Shown: positions 43,055 through 55,559, numbered from the stretch's first letter. The stretch is DNA of 64,000 nucleotides from Biomphalaria glabrata (GCF_947242115.1 NC_074719.1:42242349-42306348); one strand, 5' to 3'. The notes: generated from the letters alone by a model not told the origin. Numbers and translations are program-made.

Positions 43055-43396
43055 TTAGCAAACCTTAGCGAACTGATCACTCCATATATCCCTCAGAGAG
43101 CTCAATGGACTCAACGCTTCTAGTGGTGCCAAGTCTGTCCCTCAAAAGCTACGGGCTGAGGGATTTTTCAGTGCACGGACCAAAGGTTTGGAACTCTCTC
43201 CCCATTGATCTCAGACAGACAACATGCTTCACTACATTCAAGTGGAACACTAAGTCCTATCTGTTTAAAACTTTTTTAGATTAGCTTGTCATGTTAGCTG
43301 TCGTGTTTGTGTTTGTAATGTTATCATAGCGTCTTGAGCCTACACTTTGTTTGTTAACAGCGCTCTATAAATAAAATTATTATTATTATTATTATT
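43055..43396 (+). mobile_element. Second LINE type, 3' end with (ATT)n tail
   Basis: The + strand reads SELITPYIPQRAQW, then a LKSYGLRDFSVHGPKVWNSLP-type end, followed by 'cagcgctctataaataaaat' and a (TTA)n tail. Broken by stops. It adjoins LINE-A copy 3 directly. Confidence 0.65.
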
Positions 43397-43794
43397 AATT
43401 GATAATAATGATATATGATTCAATGTTAACATGGCCTAACTGATATCATTGAATTATTACACTTGTTTTGTAAATCTGACTCAAGGCCACCAATAATAAC
43501 TTATCCCTTTCGATAAATGCAAGTGTAGTCTACATACAGATCCAGTGACTAAATAGATACTCTGGGAGTTGGGGACATCCGTGCAAAATGCAAGAAATGT
43601 GACACTGTTTCCACGGACTCTCCACATTGATGGCATTGGGAGTAGAAGTTCAGACTTAATCGGGCAAAGTATGTACTATGTACCGATAATACAGTGGGTT
43701 ACACCAGGCAATACAAACACACACACAGAATTCGTAAAACTAGTTTTAACATTGAATCCACATAGAAAAAACCTTGCGATCCATAAGGCAGATG
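43397..43794. other. Spacer, nothing recognised
   Basis: An 82-codon open frame here has no recognisable features. Confidence 0.4.
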
Positions 43795-43975
43795 CTGTTT
43801 CAGTGCCTCACGGTTAACGAGGGTGTCATGAAGCCAGCACAACAAACAACCACCTTTACTTTTCGTTAATGTTAGATATCCATTAGAACTGGGTGGGCTC
43901 AGAAGCGCCAAAAGGATGCGAACTCGAGACCTCCACGGCGTTCGGAAGCCAAACGCTTTACCACTTGTCATAAAA
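43795..43975 (-). mobile_element. SINE-A copy
   Basis: Complement of the family body ('cggttaacgagggtgtcatg') with the box-B region 'gaggtctcgagttcgcatcc'. Confidence 0.72.
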
Positions 43976-44074
43976 AGATAAATGTCGATTTGTATTTACG
44001 CTGTCCGATGTCTGCTATTTACGCTGTCTGTTGTCTCTCCGTGCATCATTGTGCGTTTTGTCACCACTATTATG

Positions 44075-44770
44075 AAAACATTTGCAACTCGTTGCACATG
44101 TTCCCCAAAACGTCACTGTCAGAGAAATAGACACACGTCTTGTTAAGGCAAAAAGCGCTTTTTGTCGCATCAGTCTGAGAGTATTGCGGAAAAGGTCACT
44201 TCAACTAGCTAGAATAATCAATGTTTACAAAGCAGTGGTTCTCATCACATTTTTGTATGGCTCTGAAACCTGGGTGCTTTTTCGAAGACATATAAGGCTT
44301 CCAATCAATAGTGCCTTCGCTCCATAACGGGCATACGCTGGCAAGACTAAATGACAAATAGCCATTCTCTGTTGGAGGCTGGTGTGGACAGTATAGAAGC
44401 ACTAGTTACTATACGACTGGGTGGGACATCTATTTTACATGGGAGATGACAGCACGCCAAATGCGATTTTCTTTGGCCAGCTTAAAGGAGGACGGCATAA
44501 CAGAGGTGTCCCCCGTAAGCGCTATAAAGATTTCCTCAGGCACCATTTTGCCCTAACTGGCATAGAGGAAAGTAGCTGGCATCAAATGGCCTCTAAATTA
44601 GACAGTTGGAGAGGTCTCACTAAGAATAACAACATCAAAATGAAATTTGATCAAAGACAAATGACAGAGAAGAATGGAGAAAAAAGGTTGACATATCAGT
44701 TTTTGTGCTCCAGCGGTCAAGCAGACCCAAGGATAGGTGAAAGTGAATGTGAAGTTTGATGTGAACTAGG
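44075..44770 (+). mobile_element. LINE RT C-terminal fragment with IRLP/GSETW motif
   Basis: It encodes DTRLVKAKSAFCRISLRV, INVYKAVVLITFLYGSETWV and RRHIRLPINSAF, then in another frame IFFGQLKGGRHNRGVPRKRY and KDFLRHHFALTGIEESSWHQ, ending QRQMTEKNGEKRLTYQFLC. The middle is frameshifted. The whole copy is a dead LINE end whose tail is shared with 21650 and 40545. Confidence 0.75.
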
Positions 44771-44914
44771 CCTAACTGATATCTTATTATGAATATTTAA
44801 TTGATCTATTGTTTTGTAAAAGGTCAATCTCTCATTGAATTCTAATCAAGGTAAATACATTTTCGAGAAAAAAAAATTTAGTTCAGTGTAATATTACCAT
44901 GATGGACCTCTGCA

Positions 44915-45437
44915 GTTCACGCGATGATATGAAAAACTACTTCATATTTGTTGTTTTAAATTATGTCCAACTTGTATACATACAAAATAGTTTTTTCTCT
45001 TAAAAAAACATTTTTTGTGTGTATATAGTTGCTATTATCACATAACTTATCTAACTTAGCAATACAAATGGAAAAAAAAATCTTGACAAAAAATCTAAAA
45101 CTGTTTGCATATATGTGTTAAAAATATAGTGAATGGTTCTCTCCCTTACTAAATAGACTCCAGTGTTTGTTACTATTAATAGTAAATAGTTGTAAAATGG
45201 TGTATTTTTTTCTAAAAATTCTGTATGCATAATTGATTTTAAAAAATTATATTTTTCGCTTTTAGAAAAGAAAATTGTAGCCGTTGCATCAGAACTTTGA
45301 ACGGTCTAAAATATTATGATGCCGGATTTTCACTCTCTTTTCTAGTTTACGAAATCTAAACGGGACGGACGGACGAACGGACAGACATTCCACACAAAAC
45401 TAATTGCTTCTTTTTTCCATTTCGGGGGGCCGCTAAA
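44915..45437 (-). repeat. Dispersed repeat R1, near full length
   Basis: It runs from 'gttcacgcgatgatatgaaa' to 'tttcggggggccgctaaaaa' and is the inverted counterpart of 21139-21660. Confidence 0.75.
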
Positions 45438-45709
45438 AAATATGCTGAAATCATTAAAGTCGAATATTACCTAGTATGACATAGTGCTCTGTATTTAATT
45501 GGATTTTTTATCAAGATAAAAGAAATTCGAGAAGACTCGACTTACACTACGAGCGTTTCATAACAGGAAACAAATCTGTATAGGTGAGAGGTATGAACAT
45601 ATATTTCGTTTCGTGAGGTTTTTTTTTGCCATTGGTGTAAGTTTTGTCAATTTTTACGTCTGCTCAAATGGGTTTCTAGTTCTCTTGTTACTCCGAGACA
45701 AAGACGTGT

Positions 45710-45830
45710 CATGATATTTTGTCACCTGATGGGTTCGACTGATGGAGTTCAACTATACTTGTTAAGCTCTTGATAGTAACTTTTTTTTTTGTCACCCAAA
45801 AGTAGAGCAAAGAGAGAAAAAAAAATGGAA
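45710..45830 (+). mobile_element. SINE-D body fragment
   Basis: 'tttgtcacctgatgggttcg', 'gctcttgatagtaact' and 'gtcacccaaaagtagagcaa' match the - strand of 22370-22510 and also 33640-33760. Confidence 0.55.
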
Positions 45831-45964
45831 GGTCCTCTCACGGTGATCTAAATTTATTAATCGTATGGAGAGAACTGTGGTTGAGTGTTAAGTAGTATCT
45901 TAGTTAAATTTAGTGACAAACTGTCTCATAAGAGTGGAATATACCTAAAAGATAGACTGCACTA

Positions 45965-46195
45965 TATAAAGACAGAGTCACTGCCACCGCCTCTAATACT
46001 GTTGTTGTCACTGACACTGTGGCTCTTACTGTCACTGTTGCTGTGACTTTTGTTGTCACTGCTACTTACCTGTCACAGTTGCTGTTACTGACACTTCGAT
46101 ATTTGCATCACTGTCACCGTAGCTGTCACTGCCACTCTTAATGCCACTGTCACTGTCACTGTCAAAGCCACTATTATTATCTTTGTCACAGATAT
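45965..46195. repeat. Degenerate (GTCACT)n microsatellite
   Basis: Imperfect 'ctgtcactgttgctgtcact' repeats; the complement of the type seen at 21915-22165. Confidence 0.85.
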
Positions 46196-46282
46196 CATGT
46201 ACATGTATATGTACAATAATAGATTTCTCTCACAGTGAAAATTCCATTTAAACAAAGACCACGAACTTATATAATAAAGACT

Positions 46283-46330
46283 TCGCTTAAAAAAGAAGAT
46301 GATTACGTCCTACGCGTCATGCATGGCCAA
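46283..46330 (-). mobile_element. LINE-A 3'-end scrap
   Basis: 'gatgattacgtcctacgcgt' and 'catgcat' are the complement of the LINE-A 3' end. Confidence 0.6.
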
Positions 46331-46539
46331 GATAATCATCATAATACACTTAATGCCATGTTGAGAGAAATAAAAAAGAGACTTCTGGAGATTCGATTTA
46401 GAGTTGCTTTATAACCTGTCCATCCACAGTTATTATAGATTATTATATTATTTTACTCTTATATCAAATAGTGAAAGTAAAGTTACCCTTTCAGAACATG
46501 ACATCTATAGGGAGATGATGTTGCGGTTGTTTATTTGGT

Positions 46540-46735
46540 CAACGGTTAACGAGGGTGTCATGCGGCCAGCACAACGACCAACCGCCTTTACTTACCTAAA
46601 CTAAAGTCTGGAAGAGTTAGATGGACTCAAGGGCGCCCTAAAAATCCCGAAATTCAATATCACGTCTTCACCGGATTCGAATCTAGGTCCCAGATTTGGA
46701 AGCCGAGCGCTTAACCACTCAGCCACCGCGACCCC
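46540..46735 (-). mobile_element. SINE-A copy
   Basis: 'cggttaacgagggtgtcatg' body and 'ggattcgaatctaggtcc', 'gcttaaccactcagccaccg' head, all in complement. Confidence 0.82.
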
Positions 46736-47109
46736 TACTCAAAGTACTTAAAATATGTTCTAGAGTTGGTAATTAAAGAAAAGGATAAAATAACGAATTT
46801 CATTAATTTGAGAACTTCTCAGAAAAACGGGAAAACTATAAATAGCTATCTTTTCGTATATTCAGTATACAAAATAAAGGAAGCTTTTTAAAAGGGTATA
46901 TCATTATGTTTATGCACATTTTAGCCAAGCAGAATTAACACTGCAAAGATCTTCCTTTCAAATTTGTTTTTCAAGAAGAGACCAAAAAAAAAATTAATAA
47001 AAAAAAATTGAAAAATTATAACAATAATTTACATGACAATATGATTTCTACTGAATAGAATTCTGATTACACGGTAACATTTCTTATTCTAAATGCTTAA
47101 TTTAATTTA
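46736..47109. other. AT-rich spacer, nothing recognised
   Basis: No gene or repeat identified. Confidence 0.4.
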
Positions 47110-47300
47110 TATAAGTGCTCTCACTTTCCTAGTTCCATTTAGTATGGGACAATGGACTTGAATTAACCAGGAAAACCAATGGCTTAGCAGAGTTGGAGTC
47201 TCCAATCAACACGCACTACAAGATTGACATTCGGATACAAGTTTAACGTAACGGCTCTCTTTTGTGAGGAATGTTTTAATGTATAAGATATGAAGAAAAT
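47110..47300 (+). mobile_element. Very diverged LINE-A 3' end
   Basis: 'ctagttccatttagtatggg', 'gaattaaccaggaaaaccaa' and 'ggcttagcagagttggagtc' follow the LINE-A order (AIRAWNGLPELARKTSDLAE) at low identity. Confidence 0.5.
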
Positions 47301-47450
47301 GTTTATGATTAAACCAAACGAACACATGACTAGTTTAGTTATAGAAAATTATACGTAGGGCCTATTTAAATCATCTAGAGTTTATTGTGATCTGTTTTAA
47401 TTTTGAAATTCTTTTCTTAAAACTATCAGATTGATTTATTTACGTTCCCT

Positions 47451-47680
47451 TTCAGACCTTACGATCTGTACAGGTCTTCTTTTTATGTGGCTCACGGTTT
47501 ACGAGGGTGTCATGTGGCCAGCACAAAGACCAACCGTCTTTACTTATCCCCAACTAATGTCAGATACCTAATATGGCTGACTGGACTCACGGGTCCCCTA
47601 AAGATACCGAACTTAAAAACCCGTCTTCACCAGGATTCAAACCCTGGAACCCTTGGTTCGGAAGCTAAGCGCTTTATTAC
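47451..47680 (-). mobile_element. SINE-A copy
   Basis: 'cacggtttacgagggtgtca' body and 'ccaggattcaaaccctggaa' with 'gaagctaagcgctttatt', in complement. Confidence 0.8.
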
Positions 47681-47749
47681 ATTCCAAAATGTATTTTCAA
47701 AATTTGTTTCTTGAAATACAAAACAAACATCGGAACATATGGTGGTAAG

Positions 47750-49365
47750 CATGGGCGTAGCCAGGATTTTTTTTCGGGGGGGGGGGGGGGGTTGGGAGGG
47801 GGGGATTCCCTCCGCCCCCCCCCCCCCCTTTGCGGAAAAAAATTATATATGTGTGTGTGTACATAATTAATCTTTATTACATTCTGACCCTTTCGGAAGA
47901 CGTTTATTGTTTATTGTAGACTCCCAGCCCTTGCTAGCAAGGGGATCTGGGGGAGCTCGCAGCGCTCCCCCAGCGCGGGGTGAAGCCCCGCCGCTGAGCA
48001 CTATTTCTGGTATTGAAAGCCAACAAAATGCATATTCTGAGGTATCTACAGTGCATTATCTTGCTATTAAAAAGTTTTATTTCAAAAACCTAATGTGCTA
48101 TTCTTACTGACTTAGACCCTCCCGCGACGTTCGGCGCATTTTCCGGCAAGCTGTTTCCGCAACTCTAATTTACGTAATTCATTTTGTCGGAGAACATGTC
48201 CCGCAAAACCTCATGCGACGCTCTGTCACAACCTTACTAAGGATTCGACTCCCAGTTCGGCATATGATTTCTTTGATTTAGACCCGATCTCTATGATTGA
48301 CTCCTAAAATCTGTCTTAGCCATCTTTGTTGAGCCACATTTAATGTTTTTCAATTTTGGCAGAAGACTATTCACACTTTATTAATGGAGCCCAAGCTACT
48401 GGTAGAAATTTGTAACCTTTCTTGACTACGCTCTTGGAATTTCATGCCTGTATTTCGCTTTAGATTTTATATCGAAAAGGAAAGTTTTTCGTCAAATCAT
48501 CTGTTGAGGGGTTTTAAATTAAAAAATCTCTGGAGTTTTTTTTGTTGTTGTTTTTTTAAACTCAAAACCCCTTTTAGCTACGATCATAGAATTTGGTGAC
48601 TGTAGTTTGCTTTAAAATAATATTGAAGAGAGAGGTTTTCAACTCTAAACGCTCTGTAGGGGAATTTTAAACTCAAAACCATCTGGAGGGGTTTTAAACT
48701 TAAAAGAAAAAGCCATCTGGAGGAGGGGATTTAAACTCAAAAACCCTTTGACTACGCTCATAGATTTTATAACTGGAGGGGGGGGGGGGGTTATACTCAA
48801 AACCCCTTTGGCTACGCTCATAAAATTTTGAATTTATAATTTGCTTTTTTATATTGAAGAGGGGGTATATCCTAAATTTTGGAGGGGGTTTTAAAATCAA
48901 AATCTTCCTTAACAGTGCTGTTGGAATTTGGGAATTGCTGTTTGCATTTTTTTTGTTTTGTTTTATAGAAGAGGGGGATTTAACTGCAAAAACCTCTGGT
49001 AGTGGATTTAAAACTCAAAACCCATGTAGGGGGTTTTAAACTCAAAGCCCATGGTAGGGGGTTTTAAACTCAAAAACCACCTGGTAGAGGGATTTGTATC
49101 TAAAAACCCCCTGATAGGGTTTTTTAAAATCTCAAAACCCCCTGTTAGGGGGGTTTAAACTCAAAACCCCCTGGTACAGGGTTTTTAACTCAATACCCCT
49201 TGGATGTGCTGTGGTAAGTGATGATTTAGTATTAAAATCTCACCTAAAATAAACAAAAATGAAAGCAAAAATCAGTCACTTAATTCCGTTTCCCCCCCTG
49301 CGGGGGAAGAGATTTCATTTCAGGGGGGTTTGAACCCCAAGACCCCCCCCCTGGCTACGCCCATG
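47750..49365. mobile_element. 1.6-kb composite with perfect 15-bp terminal inverted repeats
   Basis: CATGGGCGTAGCCAG at 47750 and its exact complement CTGGCTACGCCCATG ending at 49365, each next to a G or C run. Inside are a LINE end (48117-48380) and a degenerate tandem array at 48480-49200 in which 'ggggttttaaactcaaaacc' recurs about every 40 bp. There is no transposase. It could be one element with internal repeats, or two ends of separate copies that happen to face each other. Confidence 0.6.
48117..48380 (-). mobile_element. LINE C-terminal fragment inside the composite
   Basis: The same sequence family as 56533-56925 ('gagaacatgtcccgcaaaac', 'catgcgacgctctgtcacaa'), degraded. Confidence 0.7.
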
Positions 49366-49371
49366 GTGGGC

Positions 49372-51235
49372 GCAGTGTCTACAAAGGGAGGGGGTGTGGA
49401 ATTTATTTTGTTCAGATGTTAATTTAACTAACATAGGTGTGTGTCCTGTTCTTAGTTGGAAGATTGTAGATTGCTCTTTGCGAGGGAGGAAGTTAATACT
49501 GTCCAGTTTGTTTGGCGTAGTCATTTCTTTGTGCATGGCTCTACCTGTGATTTCTGATGGCCATTGGTTGAGCCACTCCTCTTTGTGATTGTTGACTAAA
49601 ATTGACCTTAGGGTGAGGTAGTTAACAGTTCTATCTGGTTGTTCGATAGATGAGCCTGCCTTCGATAGTTTATTTGCCTTTTCATTTCCCATGATGCCAA
49701 TGTGTCCAGGGATCCACTGATGGATTATCACAATGAGTGTTGTCAACTCTCTGGGGCTGTTTGAGGTGCTGCTGTTAAGTGCTTGCAGAGTAGGTTGGGA
49801 GTCTGTAAAGACAATAATATTTGATTGTACTCCTTCATATAATTAGGTTTCCACTGTCTGTAATGCTATGGTAATTGCCTCAATTTCGGCTTTGAAGTGT
49901 TTATTTTTATGGAAGACCAGGAAGGCACCAAGACCAGCATTTATGGTGGCTTTGAAGGCCGATCCGTCGGTATATATATGAATAGCTGATTTTGGATAGC
50001 TTTTAATTGTTTCGAGCGTGCCTACTTTGAGCTCCAGTGGATTTGATACATTGTTATTATATTATTTAATAAATGTGTTTTAATGGTTGTTTGTTTGTAG
50101 CTAAATCCGGGAGTAGCTTCTAATGCTGCTCTGTTGCGCCTTAACTTAAGCGGTTCAATATTGAAGTCTATATTCACAGGCTGCTGTGGGAGTAGTTCTC
50201 ATACCTCCACTAATTAGACGCAAGGCTTGGTTTTGGATTGTGTCTAATGATGATTGATAGGTTTTGTTACTTGTATGGAGAGACAGTTATCCAATATAGA
50301 TCTGTAGAACTGTCTTAAGGTTTTCTTTTCAGCTCCCCAGGATGTCCCTGCTTGGTGTTTTATTAGGGATCTGTTTAATTTGGATCTAGTCAGCACTGGA
50401 CATTTCTCTGTAGTCCAAATTAAGAGGTCATCAACGTAAAGTGCCTAATTGGCCGAAATGAGGTCCGGGATTAGAAAGAGAGTGCAACTAAGGGCTGAAC
50501 CTTGTAGTATTCCTTCTTCCAAATTTTTTTTTACTAGAGATTTCACCTTTGAATCGGGTTTATATGGTTCTGTTTTTTTAGGAATGCCCTGATCCAGCTG
50601 TACATTCTTCTATGGATGCCCATTTTTTTTCATCTTCAAAAATAGACCTTTTCTCCACACTCTATCATAGGCTTGCTGCAAATCTATAAATAGTGCTGTA
50701 GTGTGCTTTTTTGTGTGAAAACCTTCTACTTTGTCCTGGATAAAACGAAAGAGGTGGTCTTCTGTTCTACTTGCTTTCCTGAAGCCAGCTTGTGCATTGT
50801 GGAGTGAGCAAGTACTTTCTAGCCACCAACAAAGTCGGTTATTGATCTTTTTTTTCTGTCATTTTGCCAATGTTGGATGTTAGAGATATTGGTCTATAAC
50901 TTTTTGGATCTCCTGGTGGTTTATTTTTCTTTAAAATGGGTATTATGTATTATGCGGTTCTCCATTCCTGTGGTATGTCTCCAGTTCTCCATGTATGGTT
51001 GATAAGGTAAGTTTTGGGCCTGTGGTCCTAGTCCCCGGATCATTTTGTTTGTTATTTTATCGGGTCCAGGGAATTTTCTTGACTTGAATTTTTTTTTTTT
51101 TAGTGCAGTATTGATCTCATATAGAGTGTAGGGAGTGTCAAAGATCTGGCAGTTGACAGTTGGAGCTTTTTCTTCTTCTTTAGGATATTGCTAAAGGCCT
51201 GGTCAAGTTGTTTTCTTAGTTTGATCAGCTGTACA
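49372..51235 (-). mobile_element. LINE with RT and RNase H domains (I/Jockey/R1 group), degraded
   Basis: Read on the - strand from 51235 down: PKSYRPISLTSNIGKM (RT start), NAQAGFRKASRTEDHLFRFI, TALFIDLQQAYDRVWRKGLF (RT catalytic core), later IIVFTDSQPTLQAL and HQWIPGHIGIMGNEKANKLS (RNase H). Near the end is LRTGHTPMLVKL with a Cys/His pair (SLCRHCAHH). RNase H after RT is typical of I-clade and related LINEs; nimbus, an I-clade LINE of Biomphalaria, is a possible relative. Multiple frameshifts and stops, and both ends incomplete. Confidence 0.78.
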
Positions 51236-52440
51236 ATATATAGACCTATAGATAAGTGAATAGATTTTAAAAGCCAAATAGTTATTTTTTAAATTTTTGT
51301 TTTTTTTACATCTTTAAGATTTAGATTTAGATTTTATGACATATCTTCAAGTACTGTAGAATCATATTTTAGCTTTTTTAGCTTCTAGTACCAAGTATTT
51401 TTCTCTATTTAGTTGGCTACAGATCATCCTATATGGCGCCAGTGACATTTATTCAGTCTTTGACTTGTACACATTTTTCTCCATATTTTTCATTTTCTAA
51501 TGTTTATCCACAGACATAAATAAATATAGACTGGAAGTAGGAAGTTATTTTTATTTGGGGGAAGTCAAATATGTTTTATGTACTATATCATGTGAAAAAA
51601 AAATGGCGGCAATTGAGCTATAAATTCTAGGACTAACATTTCAGCCAATATATAATTATGATCTTTCGTTTTGAAAAGTACAAAACTGCCATATTCCCAA
51701 TATTTTGCCTTTGTTTCATAATCATAGACATAGGCAAATATATATAGGTTTGTGATGTGGATCTATGTTTGTTGACATGGCTTCTTCATTAATGTATGGC
51801 GGTCGTCTTATCGATTCAAATTGTTAGAATTAGTTTTTAGTCAAAAAAGTCAAAGAAAATGAGCAGAACGTGCTCTAATAATCGTAGTTCGATAGGCCAA
51901 GGATAAATTCTAAAGGTTGAAAAAAAATTGAATATTATAAAACAGTAACTTTCAGTTTCAGTAAGTCAGAATAATTCACTGTGAGTACTGTGAGTAGTGT
52001 GAGTGTGAATCATAGTGAATGTGACTGTCACTAATAATCATAATGACGAATTTAATATTGATAGATCTAAATCTAATAAATATGACTAATATTTGTAATA
52101 ACTAGGTCTAATACTTTTCATACTTTTTACTACTAACTATTAAACTAGTCAGTCTATCATCTATGCATGCAGACAATAGACTAGATCTACTATTAGTATA
52201 GATTATAAATCTAGTGACAATCTAGATCTAGTCCTAGACTATTTATTTTATATACTAACTATAGACTATAGACTAGACTATACAGATTACAATTATAGTT
52301 TATAGTATAGTATAGTATATAGTACTAGTAGTAAGTAGTATTTTTTTCTTTGTTTCGTATTCTTTTTATTGTACAGAAACACCTATTTAACTACAAATGT
52401 ACAAAATACGCATCTTAATCTCATCATAGTTTAACAATGA
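51236..52440. other. AT-rich spacer
   Basis: 52060-52340 is unusually rich in CTAG/TAGTC/AGATCTA words, giving many short palindromes. No gene seen. Confidence 0.4.
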
Positions 52441-53275
52441 GGCGCGGTGGCTGAGCGCTAAAATCGCTTGGCTTCCGAACAGGGTACCGGGTTCAAATCC
52501 TGATGAAGACTGTGATTTTTAGTTTTGGGATCTTTGGGCGCCTCTGTACACCCGGCTGTAATGGGTGTCAGGGTTATGTTCAGGCCTTAGCTCGTTTGCC
52601 AGGGCCCCTGGCATTCAACCAGGCACCTTCGTGCTTACAATAAATAATGGACTCACTGTTGACAATGTAAATATTTAATGATATGAATATAAGTATGATG
52701 ACAAACTAATGGAATAATGACATTGAATTTGGAACATTCTAATATTGTGGATATATTAATTAAACAATAATTCTACACCTTGCTATCCGACCACGTGACA
52801 CATAAATGCTCGCAATCACACCAAAACACACTGCTGAATCTAGTACTTAGTGTAGAACTCCAATCCCATACTAACTCCCTGTAAAGACAAAGTAAAGACC
52901 AACTAAAAAGGTCTAGTAGACTATCACTATGGCATCGAAACAACTGCGAAACGCAGTTATGCCTTAGATACTCCACCTAAACAGGGGAACACAGAAGAAT
53001 CTCAACAAACGTTACACCATCATAACAAAAACACTCCATCAGCTTACAAGCAAGGCAACAAAAAGAAAGTGCGTTCAAAAATTGTGCACTTAATACTCAT
53101 TGGTGCTAGAATGCCATAATCTACGCACCGACAATGGTTACCTGACATTAGTTGGTGAAAAGTAAAGGCGGTTTGTCGTTGTGCTGGCCACATGACACCC
53201 TCGCATACCACATAAACAGATGGCCTTTACATCATCTGCCCTATAGACCACAATGTCTGAAAGGGGAACCTTAGT
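52441..53275 (+). mobile_element. SINE-A copy split by a solo LTR
   Basis: The head 'ggcgcggtggctgagcgcta' through 'ggctgtaatggg' is at 52441-52565, and the body resumes at 53134 with 'atggttacctgacattag' and runs to 'gtctgaaaggggaac'. The halves join at the sequence seen whole in 55560-55827. Confidence 0.82.
52566..53133. mobile_element. Solo LTR inserted in a SINE-A
   Basis: A 568-bp segment beginning TGTCAGGG and ending CACCGACA (TG...CA), flanked by ATGGG and ATGGT, a nearly perfect 4-5-bp target duplication. No internal region or coding sequence. It is the kind of remnant left when the two LTRs of a retrovirus-like element recombine. The family is not determined. Confidence 0.7.
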
Positions 53276-54075
53276 ACGACAAGCAAGAATAGGTTGAACG
53301 TATCACATTCTAGTTGAGCATGATGTTTCTTATGTCCATATATCACGTTTGATGATTATCGAGATAAAAACAAATAGAGGAAACCAAAAAAATAACATTA
53401 CATACCTACGTATATGTTAAATATTTCGATTCAAAGTGAGATACGCACTCGACCGATAATAAATCTTGTCTCGTGACATTTACTCACCTATAGTATTAAA
53501 TTTATCATTGCATCATTTTATTTATTGATGAATGGCTAAAACACTTGGCAAGGGCCATGCTGAGTGTAATGATGTTTTAACAACAGAAATAGGGAATCGT
53601 TTGTCTGTTCAGTCATGCGTGTTTAATTCTTGGTAACATTTGGCATTTCTATCAACCAAAACTGGGGTAACGGTAATACAGAAACAAAAATAGAAAACGG
53701 GTTAAAAATGACTGCCATTGATAGAAGACTAAAACCATTTGCAATGCCAGGTTGAGTAATACTATTTAGTCACCTGAAACGATGTGATTTCAGTCATCTG
53801 GTTTCAATTCTTGGTGACATTTTGCATCTGTATCAACAGAAAGTATAGTTACAGCTACTTTATGTTCTTGACATACTGATTTATCCTTAAGTTGACCTCG
53901 TAGTAATCTAGATGTATTTCAAGATGCACTTTGTGACTTAATATTGTATGTTCATATGTAAATGGCAACATAACAGATATCTGGCTAAGGAAAAAGAGAT
54001 GAACTGAATACTGTTGAGAAATATTAATTTTGAAATTTTAGGAGTTCCAAAAATATTATAATTCCCTGCAGTTAC
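53276..54075. other. Spacer with a short duplicated repeat
   Basis: 53590-53690 and 53780-53860 share 'tcaattcttggtgacatttt'/'gcatctgtatcaacagaaa'-type sequence, probably two fragments of a SINE-D-like repeat. No gene seen. Confidence 0.4.
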
Positions 54076-54186
54076 CTTCGATTAGGTCGTTGTGCTGGCC
54101 ACATGTCACCCTCCTTAACCGTAGGCCACAGAAACCTATTACCTTTGCATCACCTGCTCTATAGACCACAAGGTCTGAAAGGTGAA
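54076..54186 (+). mobile_element. SINE-A body fragment
   Basis: 'gtcgttgtgctggccacatg' to 'ctatagaccacaaggtctga'. Head absent. Confidence 0.75.
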
Positions 54187-54671
54187 ATTTACTATACTTT
54201 TCTTTTTTTACCTTCGAGAAAGTCCAGTAGGAAATCGGTGCAGAATGCTCTATTATCCCATTGATCGTTGGAAATGCTTTTATCCAATGAATAGGCCTTA
54301 ACAAGGAGCTCTTTACCCCAAGTCCTGTCTGAGGACTTCAGCGACTTGACCTCATTATCAAAGTGGTTCTTTATTCATCAACACGTGAATATTGCGTGAT
54401 TTTCATAGTTCTGAATTTGGTGTCAGAAGCATGGACTCTAAACCTGCTAGTTTGAGAGCTAATCAACGTAATCCATCAAGCAGACTAATAAAAATTGGTA
54501 CGGAGTAGATCAGATATATATCATAGAATAAAAAAAAAATAAAAAAATCCAAACATCTGAAGAAGGTAGATCTATATTCCGGATGTCACGGTTAAACTTT
54601 CACATGGGGCACAAGGTCAAGGCTAGGCGCAAGAATACGGCGTCGCATGATCAGATGATTATCCGTGCAGT
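54187..54671. other. Spacer, nothing recognised
   Basis: No gene or repeat identified. Confidence 0.4.
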
Positions 54672-55042
54672 CAGGGCCGGTCCTAACAATTGCGAGGCCC
54701 AATGCAAAACGGGTAGCGATAAGGATAAGTTCAAAATTTAGATTTTGTATAAGAAAAGACATTCGTCTTTGCAATACATTTTTATTAAAGTAATACATTA
54801 ATGATTGATTGTATTAATTGAGACTTTTCCTGAGATTTTCAAGAGATTTCCAAGACTTTTTCGAGCATATTTTGCAATTTCAAGAGATTTCTAGGAGGCC
54901 ATGGAAACCCTGTTAATATGTATATAAGTTATAATGATCTAACGTAATAGTTTACACATATTTACACCAATTAGCGCGGGGCCTATAAAAGTGCGGAGCC
55001 CACTGCAGTGGTATAGACTGCAGTGGCTTAAAGCTGGTCCTG
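54672..55042. mobile_element. hAT-like 'GGCCGG' MITE, 371 bp
   Basis: It starts CAGGGCCGGTCCTA and ends TAAAGCTGGTCCTG. The interior 'gcgcggggcctataaaagtg' matches 41784-42472. The 8-bp flanks CGTGCAGT and CATGCAGG agree at 6 of 8 positions, so the copy is older. Confidence 0.75.
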
Positions 55043-55559
55043 CATGCAGGTCCACGTTCGTAAGTTAGGTGAGGTCACAAAAAGGCAGGAAGAGAAAGGT
55101 GAAGGCTGAAGAAAGCGATGGTGTGGAAAGATGGTTCTAGAAGATTGGGAACAAGATTATAAAGAAACTAGTGGTTCAGTGAGATTGAGAGAATGACAGC
55201 TAGATGGTGCTAGTTAAGGTACAAAGCTGGTTTATTTATTTGATCATTACTAACATTATTGTATACCGTATCTGAAGCATAATAACTATGTATATATTTG
55301 TTGTTTGATGAAAAATTTTGCAGGTAATACAACATTAAAAGTTATAATTACTGAGTCATTGTATTGCATCTTAGACTCTAAGTAGTGTTTGTCTTATATC
55401 AACGGTACCTCGGAATGCGCATGTCAGGTGTTTTAGTGAAGATACGTGTCTATCTTTTAAAACAACATCGTGGCGCCAGGCATTGACAACATCATTGAAC
55501 GATTCCTCTCTGGTTCATGACATTTGGCTGTAGCACACAAATAAAAGCTCTCGACTCCT
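55043..55559. other. Spacer, unclassified
   Basis: 55050-55200 is purine-rich and resembles a LINE tail in places. Nothing certain. Confidence 0.35.

Noticed and set aside
46368-46440. KKRDFW-like reading 'aaaaaagagacttctgg', matching the start of the gene C units
   Set aside because: An in-frame TAA lies directly before it, no acceptor of quality is seen, and the match ends after about 17 bases. It could be a relict exon, but chance is as likely.
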